Below, in pieces: positions 18,809 to 29,730 of a stretch of DNA of 64,000 bases (its first letter is position 1; the number at the start of each line of letters is the position of its first letter). The DNA comes from Cardiobacterium hominis (GTDB lineage Bacteria > Pseudomonadota > Gammaproteobacteria > Cardiobacteriales > Cardiobacteriaceae), in assembly GCF_900637305.1 (NCBI RefSeq), contig NZ_LR134365.1, positions 985,501 to 1,049,500 on the forward strand, read 5' to 3'. The notes under the pieces were generated by a model. That model made no database searches and was not told where the DNA came from. It saw nothing but the letters and a program-made list of their open reading frames with translations. The translations under genes and the position numbers were made by a program.

Positions 18809-21800
18809 ATGGCAAGTGAACTAGGCAATCAATTATTGGCGCGTGTTCAGGATGAAATGGCACGCAACATCGCCACCATCAAACGGCAACTCATCGAATG
18901 GCTGGAGCGCCCCGAATCCGGCGGTGTGGAAGCCTTGCGCGAACATATGGCAGAAATCAGCGGCGGCCTTTCCCTGATGGGGCAGACCGAAGCCGTTGCC
19001 TTGGCAGAAGCGATCGTCGCGGGCGTTGAGGCTCTGAACCAAAGTGTCAGCGAACAAGGGGTGAATGCCGCATTTGCCGAAAAAGGCGCGGAAATTGCCT
19101 CTGGCTTGCTGGTCTTGGCCGACTATATCGAGCGGTTGGATCATATCAGCGATAACCACAAACAGTCCGTTGCGCAAGCGACCGCTGCGGTCAAAGGGCT
19201 TGCCGATGGTGGTGAAAAAATCCAGGTAACGACACAACCCTTCATTAGCCGCGAAACCTATCAGGCACTGGCAAACGAAGTTAATACAGTCATAGAAACC
19301 AGCCGTAACCTGATTGAGCAGCATATCCGTAATCTGGATGCGCCATTTAATGCGGAAAACATCATTGCCCAGAATGAAGGCCTGATTCAGATTTTTGCCA
19401 TTCTTACCCTGAAAACACCGCAACTCCTGCTACAACAAGCCAATCAAATGCTGGCCAAGGATCTCTCTTATGCAGAGTGGATCGAAGTTGCCGAAGCATT
19501 GATTCTTGTGCAAGAAACATTAAAGCAATTGCCGGAAACACAAACGGCTCCGACGGCAAACAATTATGCCGATGCGGTACAAGTACAAGTCGCGCATTCC
19601 CGCCAGCTGGAAATTGAAAAGCTGATTCGTGATACCGGCAAGCAGGGCAAAGGCTTTTTTGAATCCCTGCGCAAGGAAGTATTGCAGGTTGAAACCGTCA
19701 AACAAGAACAACCCTGGGCGGATGCGGCAAAACAATTGGTGCATTACAGCTCCGTTACCGCGTTGGTTGAATTAAAAGAATTGGCGACACCCCTGCAACA
19801 GATGGGATTGCTGTTTGCCGAATTTACGGCGCAGAATGACGCCACCCTCGCGCAAACCTATGTGCCGGTGATTGATGCACTGGTTGCCGTGGAATATCTG
19901 TTCAGTGATTTGGCAGAAGCCGGAAAAATTTCTGTGCAGGATATCGCCTTCCTGACGGAAGCAGTCGGCAAGATTGAAAAAATTTGCCCGGTTAGCGGCA
20001 AGGCCAAAGCGCTGTTCGTCGAACTCGCCAACAGCATGCCGACAGAATCAGAAGACGATGTAGAAAATACGGGCGACATTCAGGAATTCAAAGACGCTTT
20101 GGGCGCCGGGCTGGAAGTCTTGGCAGGCGATTTCTCTGTTCGTGAGCAAGAGGAAGAAACGCCGGAAGAGGAAGATCTGCCAGAGCCGACGCCAGTCGTG
20201 CTTGCCAGCCACGACACCGTTTCTGCCGCGCCGAAACTCGCGATGGGCTTGGCGCAAAGCAGCGCTGCGGGCGATAACGCCATTTCCGTCCGCGCAGGCG
20301 ATGATGCGGCCGCGCCAGCAGTAGCGCCGGGCGCGCCGGCCTCCACGCAAGCTGCAACGCCATCTCCAGTACCCACGGTACAACCGCCTGTGGTCAGCGC
20401 GGAGACGGCAGCACCGCAAAGCGACGCAACGACCGCTACCGAAGCGCCCACCACTCCGGAAGCGATCGCGCCGCAAGATGCCACCGTACCCGCAGACGAC
20501 GCAGCGCTTGCGGCAGAAGAGCCCGCTGCAGCGGAAGTCGCCCCGGAAGAACCCGCAGCGCCCGAAACACACGAGCCCGAAGCCGCCGCAGAAGACACAA
20601 GCGCTTTGGAAGTCGCAGACGAAGCGTCTGCGGAAAGCGCCGTTGAACCTGCGGCCATCGCGCTGGATGAACCGCCATCTGCACCGGCAAGCGCACCCGC
20701 TGCCGCCCGTACGCAAGGCGCGCCGGTCGGTATTGCCTACTTCGCTAACAAGTCGCTGTCCGATCTGGAGCGCTTTGACGTTCCCGCCGAAAAAATGACC
20801 TTTATGGGCAGCCATGCCGATGCGGTCATGGACGAGGAAATCCGCGAGTTCTTCAATGAAGAGCTGGGCGAAATCGTCGCGACAATGAATGAAGTCTATC
20901 CGCAGTGGCGTGAAAATCCCGATGATGCACAGCACACTATTGATATCCGCCGCGCTTTCCATACCCTGAAAGGCTCCGGGCGCACGGTTGGTTACGAAGC
21001 GCTGGGCGAGTTTGCCTGGCAGCATGAACAGCTGCTCAACCGCGTTATCGAAAAAGATTTTGCCGCCAACTCGCTGGTGCGCGACACCGTTGGCGACGCC
21101 ATTTCCCTGCTCAATGTCTTACAGGCACAGGACGAATTTGTCGAGCATAAAGGCGCGCTGCTGCAACAGGCACTGGTCGCCGAGCGGGTGCGCCTGTCGC
21201 TTCTGGATGCGCCGCAAAGCGAACAACAGGCGCTCGATGCCCTGTCGCGCCAACTGCGACTCTCCGACGGTGCCGCATCTGCTACGAGCGCTACCGTTTC
21301 TGTCGCGGAAACCGCGACCTCTGCCGTGGACGACGAATGGGCCGCCTTTGATAACATCGCCTTGGCGGATGAATCTACTAGCGCCGCATCTGAAGCTCCC
21401 GCAATTACCCTCACCAGCGAGACAGCAGAACCCGCACCAGAAGAAACCGCCGCCGATATGAGCGCTGCGCTGCACGACGGCGCGCCGCAGCACGAAGCGC
21501 CCGCCATTACGCTGGCGGCAGACGACTTCACCTTCAGCGATAGCGCGGCAGAGTCCGCAGCGCAAGAGACCGTAGCGCCCGCCAGCGCGGATGCCGTTGC
21601 GCACGAGCGCCAGGAAGAACCGGCGAGTATCGCCGCACCGGCTGCCGCTGCCAGCGATTTTGCCGGACAAGAAGGCTACGACAAGGCGCTGCGCACCCTG
21701 CAACGCGGTCTGCGCATGGGCGAGCCGGATGCTGACATGCAGGCGGCGCTCGCCGAAACCATCCGCCGCCAATGGCAACAAAGCGTCGCTGACGATCCGG

Positions 21801-24800
21801 CGTTGCGCGAAGCCATCGCGCAAAGCCTGCTCGCCAGCTTCCAGAACGAAGGCGGCACGCAGGCGCAATGGGTTGCCGACATCCTCGCCCAGGCGAATGC
21901 CGCTGGCGATACTGCCGTGCCGGTACAACCCGGCCTCACCGCGCCCGCTGCTCCCGGACTGCCGCCGCACGAAACCCCGCACGGTATCAGCGAACAGGCT
22001 TATAACCGCATGCTAAGCACCCTGCGCCGTGGCCTCGCTACCGGCGCGGACGAAGACATGCAGGCGGTACTCTCCGACAGCATCAGCCGTCAATGGCTAC
22101 AGCAGGGCATCGCCACCGAAGGCGAAACCCGCGACGACATCATTGCCCACCTGAAAGCGGCGCTTGCCAGCGAAGGCGCGGTAGATGAAAACGTGCTGGA
22201 CGCCATGTTGGCGCATGTGCCGCAGCGCGTGCCGAATGTCCTGCCCGAAGGCGTGCGTCAGGATTCCTACGGCGTAATGATGGAAACCCTGCGCGCCAGC
22301 CTGGACAACGCCAACAGTGCCGAAGTACAAGAAATGCTCGCCACCGCCATTGGCAACCAGTGGCAGAACCAGAACAGCCTGCAAGACAGCGCCATCCGCG
22401 CCGCCGTCGCCGAACAAATGGCTGCCGTCCTCGGTGGCAACGGACACGACAACGCCGCGCTGGTGGAAGCCGTATTGAACCGCGCTGCCGAAAAAGCGCG
22501 ACAAGCCCCGGCAGGCCTCGACAAAGCCGACTACGACCAGCTCCTCGAAACCCTGCGCGACCGCATTGGCGAAGCGCAAGACGCCGCCGCGCAAGAAGCG
22601 CTCGCCGCCCGCATCAGCAGCCAGCTGCACGCCGACAACCACCTGCAAGACGAAGCGACACGCGATGCCATCGCGCAACGGGTCATCGCTGCCTTGGGTG
22701 GCGCGGGCGAAACCGATGCCGCGGCCGTAGAAGCCATCTTGAGCCGTGTCGCCGAAAAAGTCGCAGAACAAACACCCGTACCGGCGGCATTGCCAGTCGG
22801 TGTGCGTCCCGAATCCTACGGCGCGATGCTGCAAACCCTGAGCGGTGGCCTCGCCGCTGCCCAAGGCGACGAACACGCCGCCGAAGCGCTCGCCGCGACC
22901 ATCGGCGCACAGTGGCAAGAACAACATTCACTGCAAGACGTCGACACCCGTGCCGCCGTCGCACAACAAATCAGCGCCACCCTCGGTGGCGAAACCGATG
23001 CAGCGACCGTCGAAGGCATTTTGAACCGCGCTGCGGTACAAGCCGCTGCGCTGCCCGCAGGCGTCAAACACGAAGCCTACGGCGCAATGCTGCAAACCCT
23101 GCGCGCGGGCATTAGTGCTGCCAGCGGTGATGAAGCTGCGGCAGAAGCGCTCGCAGCCACCATTGGCGCCCAATGGCAAGAACAACACAGCCTGCAAGAT
23201 GCCAATACCCGTGCCGCCGTCGCACAACAAATCAGCGCCACCCTCGGTGGTGAAACCGATGTGGCGACGGTTGAAGGCATCTTGAACCGCGCCGCGGTAC
23301 AAGCCGCTGCGCTGCCCGCAGGCGTCAAGCACGAAGCCTACGGCGAAATGCTGCAAACCCTGCGCGCGGGCATTGGTGCTGCCAGCGGTGATGAAGCGGC
23401 GGCAGAAGCGCTCGCCGCGACTATCGGCGCCCAATGGCAAGAACAACACAGCCTGCAAGACGCCGACACCCGTGCCGCTGTCGCACAACAAATCAGCGCT
23501 GCCCTCGGTGGCGAAACCGATGTGGCGACCGTCGAAGGCATCTTGAACCGCGCCGCGGTACAAGCCGCTGCGCTGCCCGCAGGCGTCAAACACGAAGCCT
23601 ACGGCGAAATGCTGCAAACCCTGCGCGCGGGCATTGGTGCTGCCAGCGGTGACGAAGCGGCGGCAGAAGCGCTTGCCGCGACCATCGGCGCCCAATGGCA
23701 AGAACAACACAGCCTGCAAGACGCCGACACCCGTGCCGCTGTCGCACAACAAATCAGCGCTGCCCTTGGCGGCGAAACCGATGTGGCGACGGTCGAAGGC
23801 ATCTTGAACCGCGCCGCGGTACAAGCCGCTGCGCTGCCCGCAGGCGTCAAACACGAAGCCTACGGCGCAATGCTGCAAACGCTGCGCGCGGGCATTGGCG
23901 CTGCCAGCGGTGACGAAGCGGCGGCAGAAGCGCTTGCCGCGACCATCGGCGCCCAATGGCAAGAACAACACAGCCTGCAAGACGCCGACACCCGTGCCGC
24001 TGTCGCACAACAAATCAGCGCTGCCCTTGGCGGCGAAACCGATGCGGCGACCGTCGAAGGCATCTTGAACCGCGCCGCGGTACAAGCCGCTGCGCTGCCC
24101 GCAGGCGTCAAACACGAAGCCTACGGCGAAATGCTGCAAACGCTGCACGCGGGACTCTCTGCCGCACAGGGCGACGAGACCGCGACCGAGGAGCTGGCCG
24201 CGACCATCGGCGCCCAATGGGTGGAACCGCATTCGTTGCAAGACCCCGCCGCGCGCGCAACCGTCGCGCAACGCATCAGTGCAGCGTTAGGCGGTGCAGC
24301 AGATAGCGCAACGATTGAAGGGATTTTGCTGCGCGCTGCCGTTCAGGCTGCCAATCTGCCGCAAGGCGTCAAGCACGAAGCCTACGGCGAGATGTTGCAA
24401 ACGCTGCATGCCGAGCTGGCAGGCGTTCAGGGCGATGAAGCAGCCGCGGAATCGCTGGCGACGCTCATCGCCGCGCAATGGGAGGAGCCGCACAGCTTGC
24501 AGGATTCTGCCGCACGCGCCGCGGTGGCGCAGCAAATCAGCGCCGCGCTTGGCGGGAAGGCAGATGTTGCCGCCGTCGAAGATATTTTGCACCGCGCCGC
24601 GATGCAGGCCGCCGCGCTGCCGCAGGGCGTGCAGCATGAGGCCTACGGCGAGATGCTGCAAACGCTGCGTGCCGGCTTGGCGCAGGGCGACAGCGCCGTC
24701 GCACAGGAAATGCTCGCCACCAGTATTGGCGCGCAATGGGCGGAATCGCATTCGCTCTATGACCGCGACACCCGTGCCACCGTTGCCAAGCGCATCAGCG

Positions 24801-27800
24801 ATGCCTTGGGGGACGAGGCCGATGCGGCGACGATTGAATCCATTTTGAACCGCGCCGCAGAGAAAGCGGCGGAACCGGCACGCCTGCCGGAAGAACTGTC
24901 GCCGGAGGTTTACAACCGCCTGCTCGGCATGTTGCGCCGCGGCTTGCAGGAGGGCGACGCCGATACGCAGGCGGCGCTGGCGGCTACGTTGCAGCGCAAC
25001 TGGCAACAGCATGGCCTGCCGCAAGATCCGGCAGCGGTCGCTACGGTTCAGCAGCATTTGGGCGAGTCGCTCGCCGCGCAGGGTTTTGCGCCGCAGCAGG
25101 TGGCGCAAGTCTTCGCGGATGCGGGCTTGCAGACGGAAGCACCGGCGATGGTGGTCAAGGCGGTGTTGTCGCAAGACGGCGACGCGCCTGCCGATGCGGC
25201 CACGCTGAAGGCGCAAGCCCCCGCAGGCGGCGCAGAATTTGTCGATGTGACCGCCGATGGCGACAGCTTCGTCGATACCGCTGCGGAGCATGAGGTGGTG
25301 GATGCGAGCTTCGTTGATATCCCGCCGCAAGATGCGGGCGCACAGGGCGAAGACGCGGGCGGTTTCATTGATACCGCGACCGTGCCGGGCGACCACCCCG
25401 AACTGGATGACGCGCAAATCGTCGATATGCCCGTTTCCTTCAACCATACTCCCGCCAGCAGCAAGCCGTCGGCGAGTGTTAGTGGCGCCATCTCGCTTGG
25501 CGATTTGAACAGCATTCTGGCGGGCATGCCGCGCCGCGCCAATCCGGCGGAACGTCTCAGCCAGGAGCTTGCCTCATTGGCGCAGCATCCGGGGCTGGAT
25601 AATGCCATCCATGCGGAAAAATCCGTTGAGAGCAATCGCGCCGGCTTCCTGCGCGCGGTGGATCAGTTCGATACCCTGTCGCAGCTTGCCGACAAAACCG
25701 AATCGCCGGAGCTGATTGATGACTTGATTGATGCCGTGTACGACATCGAAGACAGCATCGACAGCGATGCGGCGCCGCCGTGGGTCTGGCGTTTGCTGGA
25801 CTCCATCGAGCAGCTGCTGCTCACCCACAAACAAGAAGGCACGCCGGTCAGCCTTAGCTGCGCCGCCGTGCTGCGCCAAAGCGCCAACCTGATTGAAAAC
25901 TACGAAGAAGAAGCGAACGAAGACGACGCTATCGAAGCCATCAACGCGCTGATGAACAGCCGCCGCGAACTGGGCGGCGGCAAACCCGGCAGCACGCCGG
26001 GGGCGATGCCCTACAGCGGCGATCCGCTGGGCAGCGAGCTGGTGGAAGACCCGAATGCCAACACCATGCTGGCGGAAACCTTTATCGACGAGGCGATGTC
26101 GCTCTTTGCCCACAGTCAGGAAGAAGCCGAGCGCTGGGACGAAAACCGCAGCCAGTTGAGCCGTCTCGATTCCATCCGCCGCGACATGCACACGCTGAAA
26201 GGCAGCGCGCGCATGGCGGGTTACAACGCCATCGGCGATTTGACGCACGGTGTGGAATCGCTGATTGACGGCATCGTCAATGGCCAGGCCGAGCCGAGCA
26301 GCAAGGCGACCAGCCTGCTCGTCGGCGCGATGTGGCAGGGCATGCTCATGCTCGATTCGGTGCGCGACGGCTACCTGCCGCAGACCGACCCCTACATCCT
26401 CAACAACATCCACAGCTACCTCGACCAGCCCTTGCCGTATCCGGAAGTCGCCGAAGCGGCCGAAGCGGCGCGTCTGGCGCAGTTGCAGGAAGCGCGCGAA
26501 GCCGAACAACACGCAGCCGAGCCGCCGGTGGTAGATCTGTCGGTAGAAGAAGTGCCGATCGTCACCGATTTCGACGACAACATCGATCCGGTATTGGTGG
26601 ACATCTTCACCGACGAAGCACAGGAGCTGCTGCAAACCACCAGCCAGCTGCTTGAAGACGACTTCAGCAAAAAAGAAGTGGTGGAAGAACTGCAACGCAC
26701 CATGCACACCCTGAAGGGCGGCGCGCGCTTGGTCGGCTTCACCGCCATCGGCGACACCGCGCACCTGATGGAGTCGGTCATTGACAAAGTGCCGGAGCTG
26801 GCGGAGGGCAAAGTGCGACAAGCCAAGACCCTGCTCCACTTCGGTCTGGACGCGCATTACGACATGCTCGACAGCGTCCTGCGCCACGAAATGCCGCAAC
26901 CGGCGCTGGAAGTAAACGAATCGCTGAAAACCTTTGCCGATAGCGGCGTGTACCGTCCGCCGTCACAAAAAGCCGGCGACAACGCAGAACCTGCACCAGA
27001 CAGCAGCGAACAACCGCAAGAGCAGCCGCAAGAACAGCCGCAAGAGGCACAAAGCGAAGCACCGCAAACCGCTCCCGCCGAAGCACCTGCCGCCAGCGAT
27101 ACCGACAGCAGTGCTGCCAGCACAGCGCCCGCCGCACCCGCAACAGCACCGTCTGCCAGCACCGCACCCGCTGCAAGCGCTGCCGCGCCGGCGACGGATA
27201 GCGCTGCCCACAGCACGCACGCGCAACACGCGGAAAGCGCCGCTTCTGCCGCGCCTGCGGATAGCCCTGCGCCTGCGGCAAAAACCGGCGAACCCCCGGT
27301 CGCGCCGCCGCCTGTACCGCCAGAAAAAGACAAAGGCTTTGACGGCAAACCGGAAGGCGTCGAATCCGTCATCGAATACGGCAACGACCAGCCGGATAAA
27401 AAAGACGAGAAAAAACCGGAAGCGAAGAAAGACGACAAGGACGGCAACGCCGACAACCTGCCGCGTTACGTCCGCGTTGATGCGCAGCTGCTTGACGAAA
27501 TGATCGCGATGACTGGCGAGACCGCCATCATGCGTTCGCGCATGGAAAACGTCATCAGCGAAGCGGAATTCAACCTGAACGAACTGACCCGCGTCGCCAC
27601 CCGCATCGCCGAACAAATGCGCCGTCTGGACAGCGAAACCGAAGCGCAGATGCTCTACCGTCGCGAACAGCAGGGCGAAGACGACACCCACTTCGACCCG
27701 CTGGAAATGGACCGCTTCTCCGAAATCCAGCAACTCTCGCGCCAGCTCTCCGAGGCCATTGACGACCTCAAGAACCTGCAAGACACGCTGAGCCAGGACA

Positions 27801-29278
27801 ACATCATCCTGCGCAACCTCTCGACGCAGCAGGGCATCATCCAGCGCAGCATCCAGGACCACCTGCTGACCACGCAGCTGATGCGCTTTGACGTCCACGA
27901 AGCGCGCCTGCGCCGCCTGGTCAAACAAACGGCGAAAAGCGTCGGCAAAGACGTCAACTTCATCCTTGAAGGCGGCGAAGTTGAAGTCGAACGCCGCCTG
28001 CTGGAAGACATCCTGCCCGCGCTGGAGCACATGATTCGCAACTCGCTCGCCCACGGCATCGAAAAACCGGAAGTGCGTCTGGCCACCGGCAAGCCGGAAA
28101 CTGGCACCATCAAGCTGGTCGTCTCCGTCCATGCCGCCGAACTCTCCGTTGACCTCATCGACGACGGCCAGGGCCTGAACTACGACCGCATCCGCGAAAA
28201 AGCCGCTGCCAAAGGCCTGCTTGACCCCGAACGCGCCAACGACGAAGCCTACCTGAGCACCCTCATCCTGCGCTCCGGCTTCTCCACCGCCGAATCCCTG
28301 TCACAACTGGCGGGACGCGGCGTCGGCATGGACGTGGTCAATGAAATGGTCAAACAGCGCCGCGGTCAGATTGGCGTGTACTCGCTGCGCGGCAAAGGCA
28401 CCCAGTTCACCCTGAGCATGCCGTTCTCGATGAGTATCGCCGAAGTGCTGCTCGTCGAAATCGCCGGACAAACCTTCGCGGCGCCGATGTCCTCCATCGC
28501 CGCCATCAGCCAGGTGGATCGCGACAGCCTGCAACGCAGCTTCGACGGCGAAACCGTGTACCAGCACTACAACGACCAGGACTACCGCCAGTACATCCTG
28601 GGCGCCTACTTCAAGCCGGAGCAATACAGCTTCGCCGTGGAAGAACAGAGCGCGCCGGTGCTGTTCATCAACGCGGGCGGCGAACCGGTCGCCTTCCACG
28701 TCGATCGCATCTTGAACCGCCTGGAAATCATCGTCAAAAACGTCAACCGCCAAGTACTGAACATCCCCGGCATCTCCGGCGCGACCATCCTTGGCGACGG
28801 CCGCGTCGTCCCGGTACTCGAACTGCTCGACCTCTCGCGGCGCATTGCGAACCTCACGCCCATCCACGACGAAGTCGCGGCCGCCGAAGAAGCGCGCATC
28901 CCGAACGTCCTCGTGGTGGACGACTCCGTCACCATGCGCAAAGTCAGCACGCGCCTCCTGGAGCGCCACCACTACAACGTCGCCACCGCCAAAGACGGAC
29001 TGGACGCCATCGAAGTGCTGGCGGGCTTCACCCCGGACATCATCCTGCTCGACATCGAAATGCCGCGCATGGACGGCTTTGAATTCGCCAGCCACGTGCG
29101 CAACAGCAGCAACGTGCGCGACGTGCCGATCGTGATGATCACCTCGCGTACCGGCGACAAACACCGCGAACGCGCGGATGCCATCGGCGTACAGGGCTAC
29201 CTCGGCAAACCTTACAGCGAAGAAGTCCTCATCCAGACCCTCGAACACCTGCTGAAAAGACGGGGAGAACTGTCATGA
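18809..29278 (+). CDS. chpA: Giant hybrid histidine kinase ChpA with an 87-residue repeat array
   Basis: Central CheA-type kinase of the type IV pilus chemosensory system, 3489 residues (Pseudomonas ChpA is ~2470). Order: FimL-like helical N-terminus (~1-400); Ala/Pro/Glu linker (~450-640); Hpt domain with His718 (H-T-L-K-G-S-G-R); acidic linker; about 13 tandem ~87-residue repeats (~947-2112); D-rich linker; Hpt domains with His2461 (H-T-L-K-G-S-A-R) and His2633 (H-T-L-K-G-G-A-R); second Ala/Pro/Gln linker (~2720-2860); dimerisation and ATPase domains (N box M-I-R-N-S-L-A-H-G from ~3075, G-R-G-V-G-M-D-V-V); CheW domain; receiver with Asp3415. All kinase elements look intact. The repeats replace the many extra Hpt domains of Pseudomonas ChpA. 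Confidence 0.95.
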   Translation: MASELGNQLLARVQDEMARNIATIKRQLIEWLERPESGGVEALREHMAEISGGLSLMGQTEAVALAEAIVAGVEALNQSVSEQGVNAAFAEKGAEIASGLLVLADYIERLDHISDNHKQSVAQATAAVKGLADGGEKIQVTTQPFISRETYQALANEVNTVIETSRNLIEQHIRNLDAPFNAENIIAQNEGLIQIFAILTLKTPQLLLQQANQMLAKDLSYAEWIEVAEALILVQETLKQLPETQTAPTANNYADAVQVQVAHSRQLEIEKLIRDTGKQGKGFFESLRKEVLQVETVKQEQPWADAAKQLVHYSSVTALVELKELATPLQQMGLLFAEFTAQNDATLAQTYVPVIDALVAVEYLFSDLAEAGKISVQDIAFLTEAVGKIEKICPVSGKAKALFVELANSMPTESEDDVENTGDIQEFKDALGAGLEVLAGDFSVREQEEETPEEEDLPEPTPVVLASHDTVSAAPKLAMGLAQSSAAGDNAISVRAGDDAAAPAVAPGAPASTQAATPSPVPTVQPPVVSAETAAPQSDATTATEAPTTPEAIAPQDATVPADDAALAAEEPAAAEVAPEEPAAPETHEPEAAAEDTSALEVADEASAESAVEPAAIALDEPPSAPASAPAAARTQGAPVGIAYFANKSLSDLERFDVPAEKMTFMGSHADAVMDEEIREFFNEELGEIVATMNEVYPQWRENPDDAQHTIDIRRAFHTLKGSGRTVGYEALGEFAWQHEQLLNRVIEKDFAANSLVRDTVGDAISLLNVLQAQDEFVEHKGALLQQALVAERVRLSLLDAPQSEQQALDALSRQLRLSDGAASATSATVSVAETATSAVDDEWAAFDNIALADESTSAASEAPAITLTSETAEPAPEETAADMSAALHDGAPQHEAPAITLAADDFTFSDSAAESAAQETVAPASADAVAHERQEEPASIAAPAAAASDFAGQEGYDKALRTLQRGLRMGEPDADMQAALAETIRRQWQQSVADDPALREAIAQSLLASFQNEGGTQAQWVADILAQANAAGDTAVPVQPGLTAPAAPGLPPHETPHGISEQAYNRMLSTLRRGLATGADEDMQAVLSDSISRQWLQQGIATEGETRDDIIAHLKAALASEGAVDENVLDAMLAHVPQRVPNVLPEGVRQDSYGVMMETLRASLDNANSAEVQEMLATAIGNQWQNQNSLQDSAIRAAVAEQMAAVLGGNGHDNAALVEAVLNRAAEKARQAPAGLDKADYDQLLETLRDRIGEAQDAAAQEALAARISSQLHADNHLQDEATRDAIAQRVIAALGGAGETDAAAVEAILSRVAEKVAEQTPVPAALPVGVRPESYGAMLQTLSGGLAAAQGDEHAAEALAATIGAQWQEQHSLQDVDTRAAVAQQISATLGGETDAATVEGILNRAAVQAAALPAGVKHEAYGAMLQTLRAGISAASGDEAAAEALAATIGAQWQEQHSLQDANTRAAVAQQISATLGGETDVATVEGILNRAAVQAAALPAGVKHEAYGEMLQTLRAGIGAASGDEAAAEALAATIGAQWQEQHSLQDADTRAAVAQQISAALGGETDVATVEGILNRAAVQAAALPAGVKHEAYGEMLQTLRAGIGAASGDEAAAEALAATIGAQWQEQHSLQDADTRAAVAQQISAALGGETDVATVEGILNRAAVQAAALPAGVKHEAYGAMLQTLRAGIGAASGDEAAAEALAATIGAQWQEQHSLQDADTRAAVAQQISAALGGETDAATVEGILNRAAVQAAALPAGVKHEAYGEMLQTLHAGLSAAQGDETATEELAATIGAQWVEPHSLQDPAARATVAQRISAALGGAADSATIEGILLRAAVQAANLPQGVKHEAYGEMLQTLHAELAGVQGDEAAAESLATLIAAQWEEPHSLQDSAARAAVAQQISAALGGKADVAAVEDILHRAAMQAAALPQGVQHEAYGEMLQTLRAGLAQGDSAVAQEMLATSIGAQWAESHSLYDRDTRATVAKRISDALGDEADAATIESILNRAAEKAAEPARLPEELSPEVYNRLLGMLRRGLQEGDADTQAALAATLQRNWQQHGLPQDPAAVATVQQHLGESLAAQGFAPQQVAQVFADAGLQTEAPAMVVKAVLSQDGDAPADAATLKAQAPAGGAEFVDVTADGDSFVDTAAEHEVVDASFVDIPPQDAGAQGEDAGGFIDTATVPGDHPELDDAQIVDMPVSFNHTPASSKPSASVSGAISLGDLNSILAGMPRRANPAERLSQELASLAQHPGLDNAIHAEKSVESNRAGFLRAVDQFDTLSQLADKTESPELIDDLIDAVYDIEDSIDSDAAPPWVWRLLDSIEQLLLTHKQEGTPVSLSCAAVLRQSANLIENYEEEANEDDAIEAINALMNSRRELGGGKPGSTPGAMPYSGDPLGSELVEDPNANTMLAETFIDEAMSLFAHSQEEAERWDENRSQLSRLDSIRRDMHTLKGSARMAGYNAIGDLTHGVESLIDGIVNGQAEPSSKATSLLVGAMWQGMLMLDSVRDGYLPQTDPYILNNIHSYLDQPLPYPEVAEAAEAARLAQLQEAREAEQHAAEPPVVDLSVEEVPIVTDFDDNIDPVLVDIFTDEAQELLQTTSQLLEDDFSKKEVVEELQRTMHTLKGGARLVGFTAIGDTAHLMESVIDKVPELAEGKVRQAKTLLHFGLDAHYDMLDSVLRHEMPQPALEVNESLKTFADSGVYRPPSQKAGDNAEPAPDSSEQPQEQPQEQPQEAQSEAPQTAPAEAPAASDTDSSAASTAPAAPATAPSASTAPAASAAAPATDSAAHSTHAQHAESAASAAPADSPAPAAKTGEPPVAPPPVPPEKDKGFDGKPEGVESVIEYGNDQPDKKDEKKPEAKKDDKDGNADNLPRYVRVDAQLLDEMIAMTGETAIMRSRMENVISEAEFNLNELTRVATRIAEQMRRLDSETEAQMLYRREQQGEDDTHFDPLEMDRFSEIQQLSRQLSEAIDDLKNLQDTLSQDNIILRNLSTQQGIIQRSIQDHLLTTQLMRFDVHEARLRRLVKQTAKSVGKDVNFILEGGEVEVERRLLEDILPALEHMIRNSLAHGIEKPEVRLATGKPETGTIKLVVSVHAAELSVDLIDDGQGLNYDRIREKAAAKGLLDPERANDEAYLSTLILRSGFSTAESLSQLAGRGVGMDVVNEMVKQRRGQIGVYSLRGKGTQFTLSMPFSMSIAEVLLVEIAGQTFAAPMSSIAAISQVDRDSLQRSFDGETVYQHYNDQDYRQYILGAYFKPEQYSFAVEEQSAPVLFINAGGEPVAFHVDRILNRLEIIVKNVNRQVLNIPGISGATILGDGRVVPVLELLDLSRRIANLTPIHDEVAAAEEARIPNVLVVDDSVTMRKVSTRLLERHHYNVATAKDGLDAIEVLAGFTPDIILLDIEMPRMDGFEFASHVRNSSNVRDVPIVMITSRTGDKHRERADAIGVQGYLGKPYSEEVLIQTLEHLLKRRGELS
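21647..25146 (+). repeat. Tandem ~87-residue (261-base) repeats within chpA
   Basis: About 13 in-frame units. The consensus runs Y-G-E-M-L-Q-T-L-R-A-G, then A-L-A-A-T-I-G-A-Q-W-Q-E-Q-H-S-L-Q-D, then V-A-Q-Q-I-S-A-A-L-G-G-E-T and I-L-N-R-A-A-V-Q-A-A. Units at 22787, 23048, 23309, 23570 and 23831 are spaced exactly 261 bases and are nearly identical, while outer units (21647-22786, 24092 on) are diverged. Predicted all-helical. No Hpt histidine motif occurs within the units. High DNA identity implies recent duplication and a likely length polymorphism. Confidence 0.93.
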
Positions 29279-29730
29279 ACCAAATCAACGTCATGCTCGT
29301 GCCGACCGCGCAGGACTACCTCATTCTGCCGGCCGAACTCATCGCGCACGTCTTCCCCTACGCGCCGCCGCTCCTGATTGACAGCGGCAGCGAATACGTC
29401 ATCGGCGGCCTGCTCATCCAGAACGACAAAATCCCGCTCCTGGACTTCTTCACCAACAAACCGCTCGCCGAGCGCAAAGACGAAGACCGCAGCCACTACC
29501 GCGTCATCCTGGTCAACGCCGTCAACCCGCAGGGCAGATACCGCCAATATGCTATCCTTGCGCACGGCGAACCGCTGATCATGAACGCAGGCGAAGAAGA
29601 CATCCCCGCGCTCGGCAAAGGCAGCCACCGCTACATCACGCGCTACGTCAACCTCGCCGGGCACGAAGACGGCAAACGTATCGTCCTCCCCAACCTGATG
29701 GCACTGGAAGCCGAACTGACCATGAGCTGA
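29275..29730 (+). CDS. chpC: CheW-like protein ChpC
   Basis: 151-residue CheW-fold protein: V-M-L-V-P-T-A-Q-D-Y-L-I-L-P-A-E-L-I-A at the start, then Y-V-I-G-G-L-L-I-Q-N-D-K-I-P-L-L-D. In Pseudomonas, ChpC is the second CheW of the Pil-Chp system and links additional receptor input to ChpA. ATG overlaps the chpA stop (ATGA). No chpB or pilK homologue follows. Identification rests on fold and position. Confidence 0.8.
   Translation: MNQINVMLVPTAQDYLILPAELIAHVFPYAPPLLIDSGSEYVIGGLLIQNDKIPLLDFFTNKPLAERKDEDRSHYRVILVNAVNPQGRYRQYAILAHGEPLIMNAGEEDIPALGKGSHRYITRYVNLAGHEDGKRIVLPNLMALEAELTMS

Noticed and set aside
22787..24352. 261-base direct repeats as a CRISPR or satellite array
   Set aside because: Repeats are in frame, contiguous without unique spacers, and encode protein; they are part of chpA.
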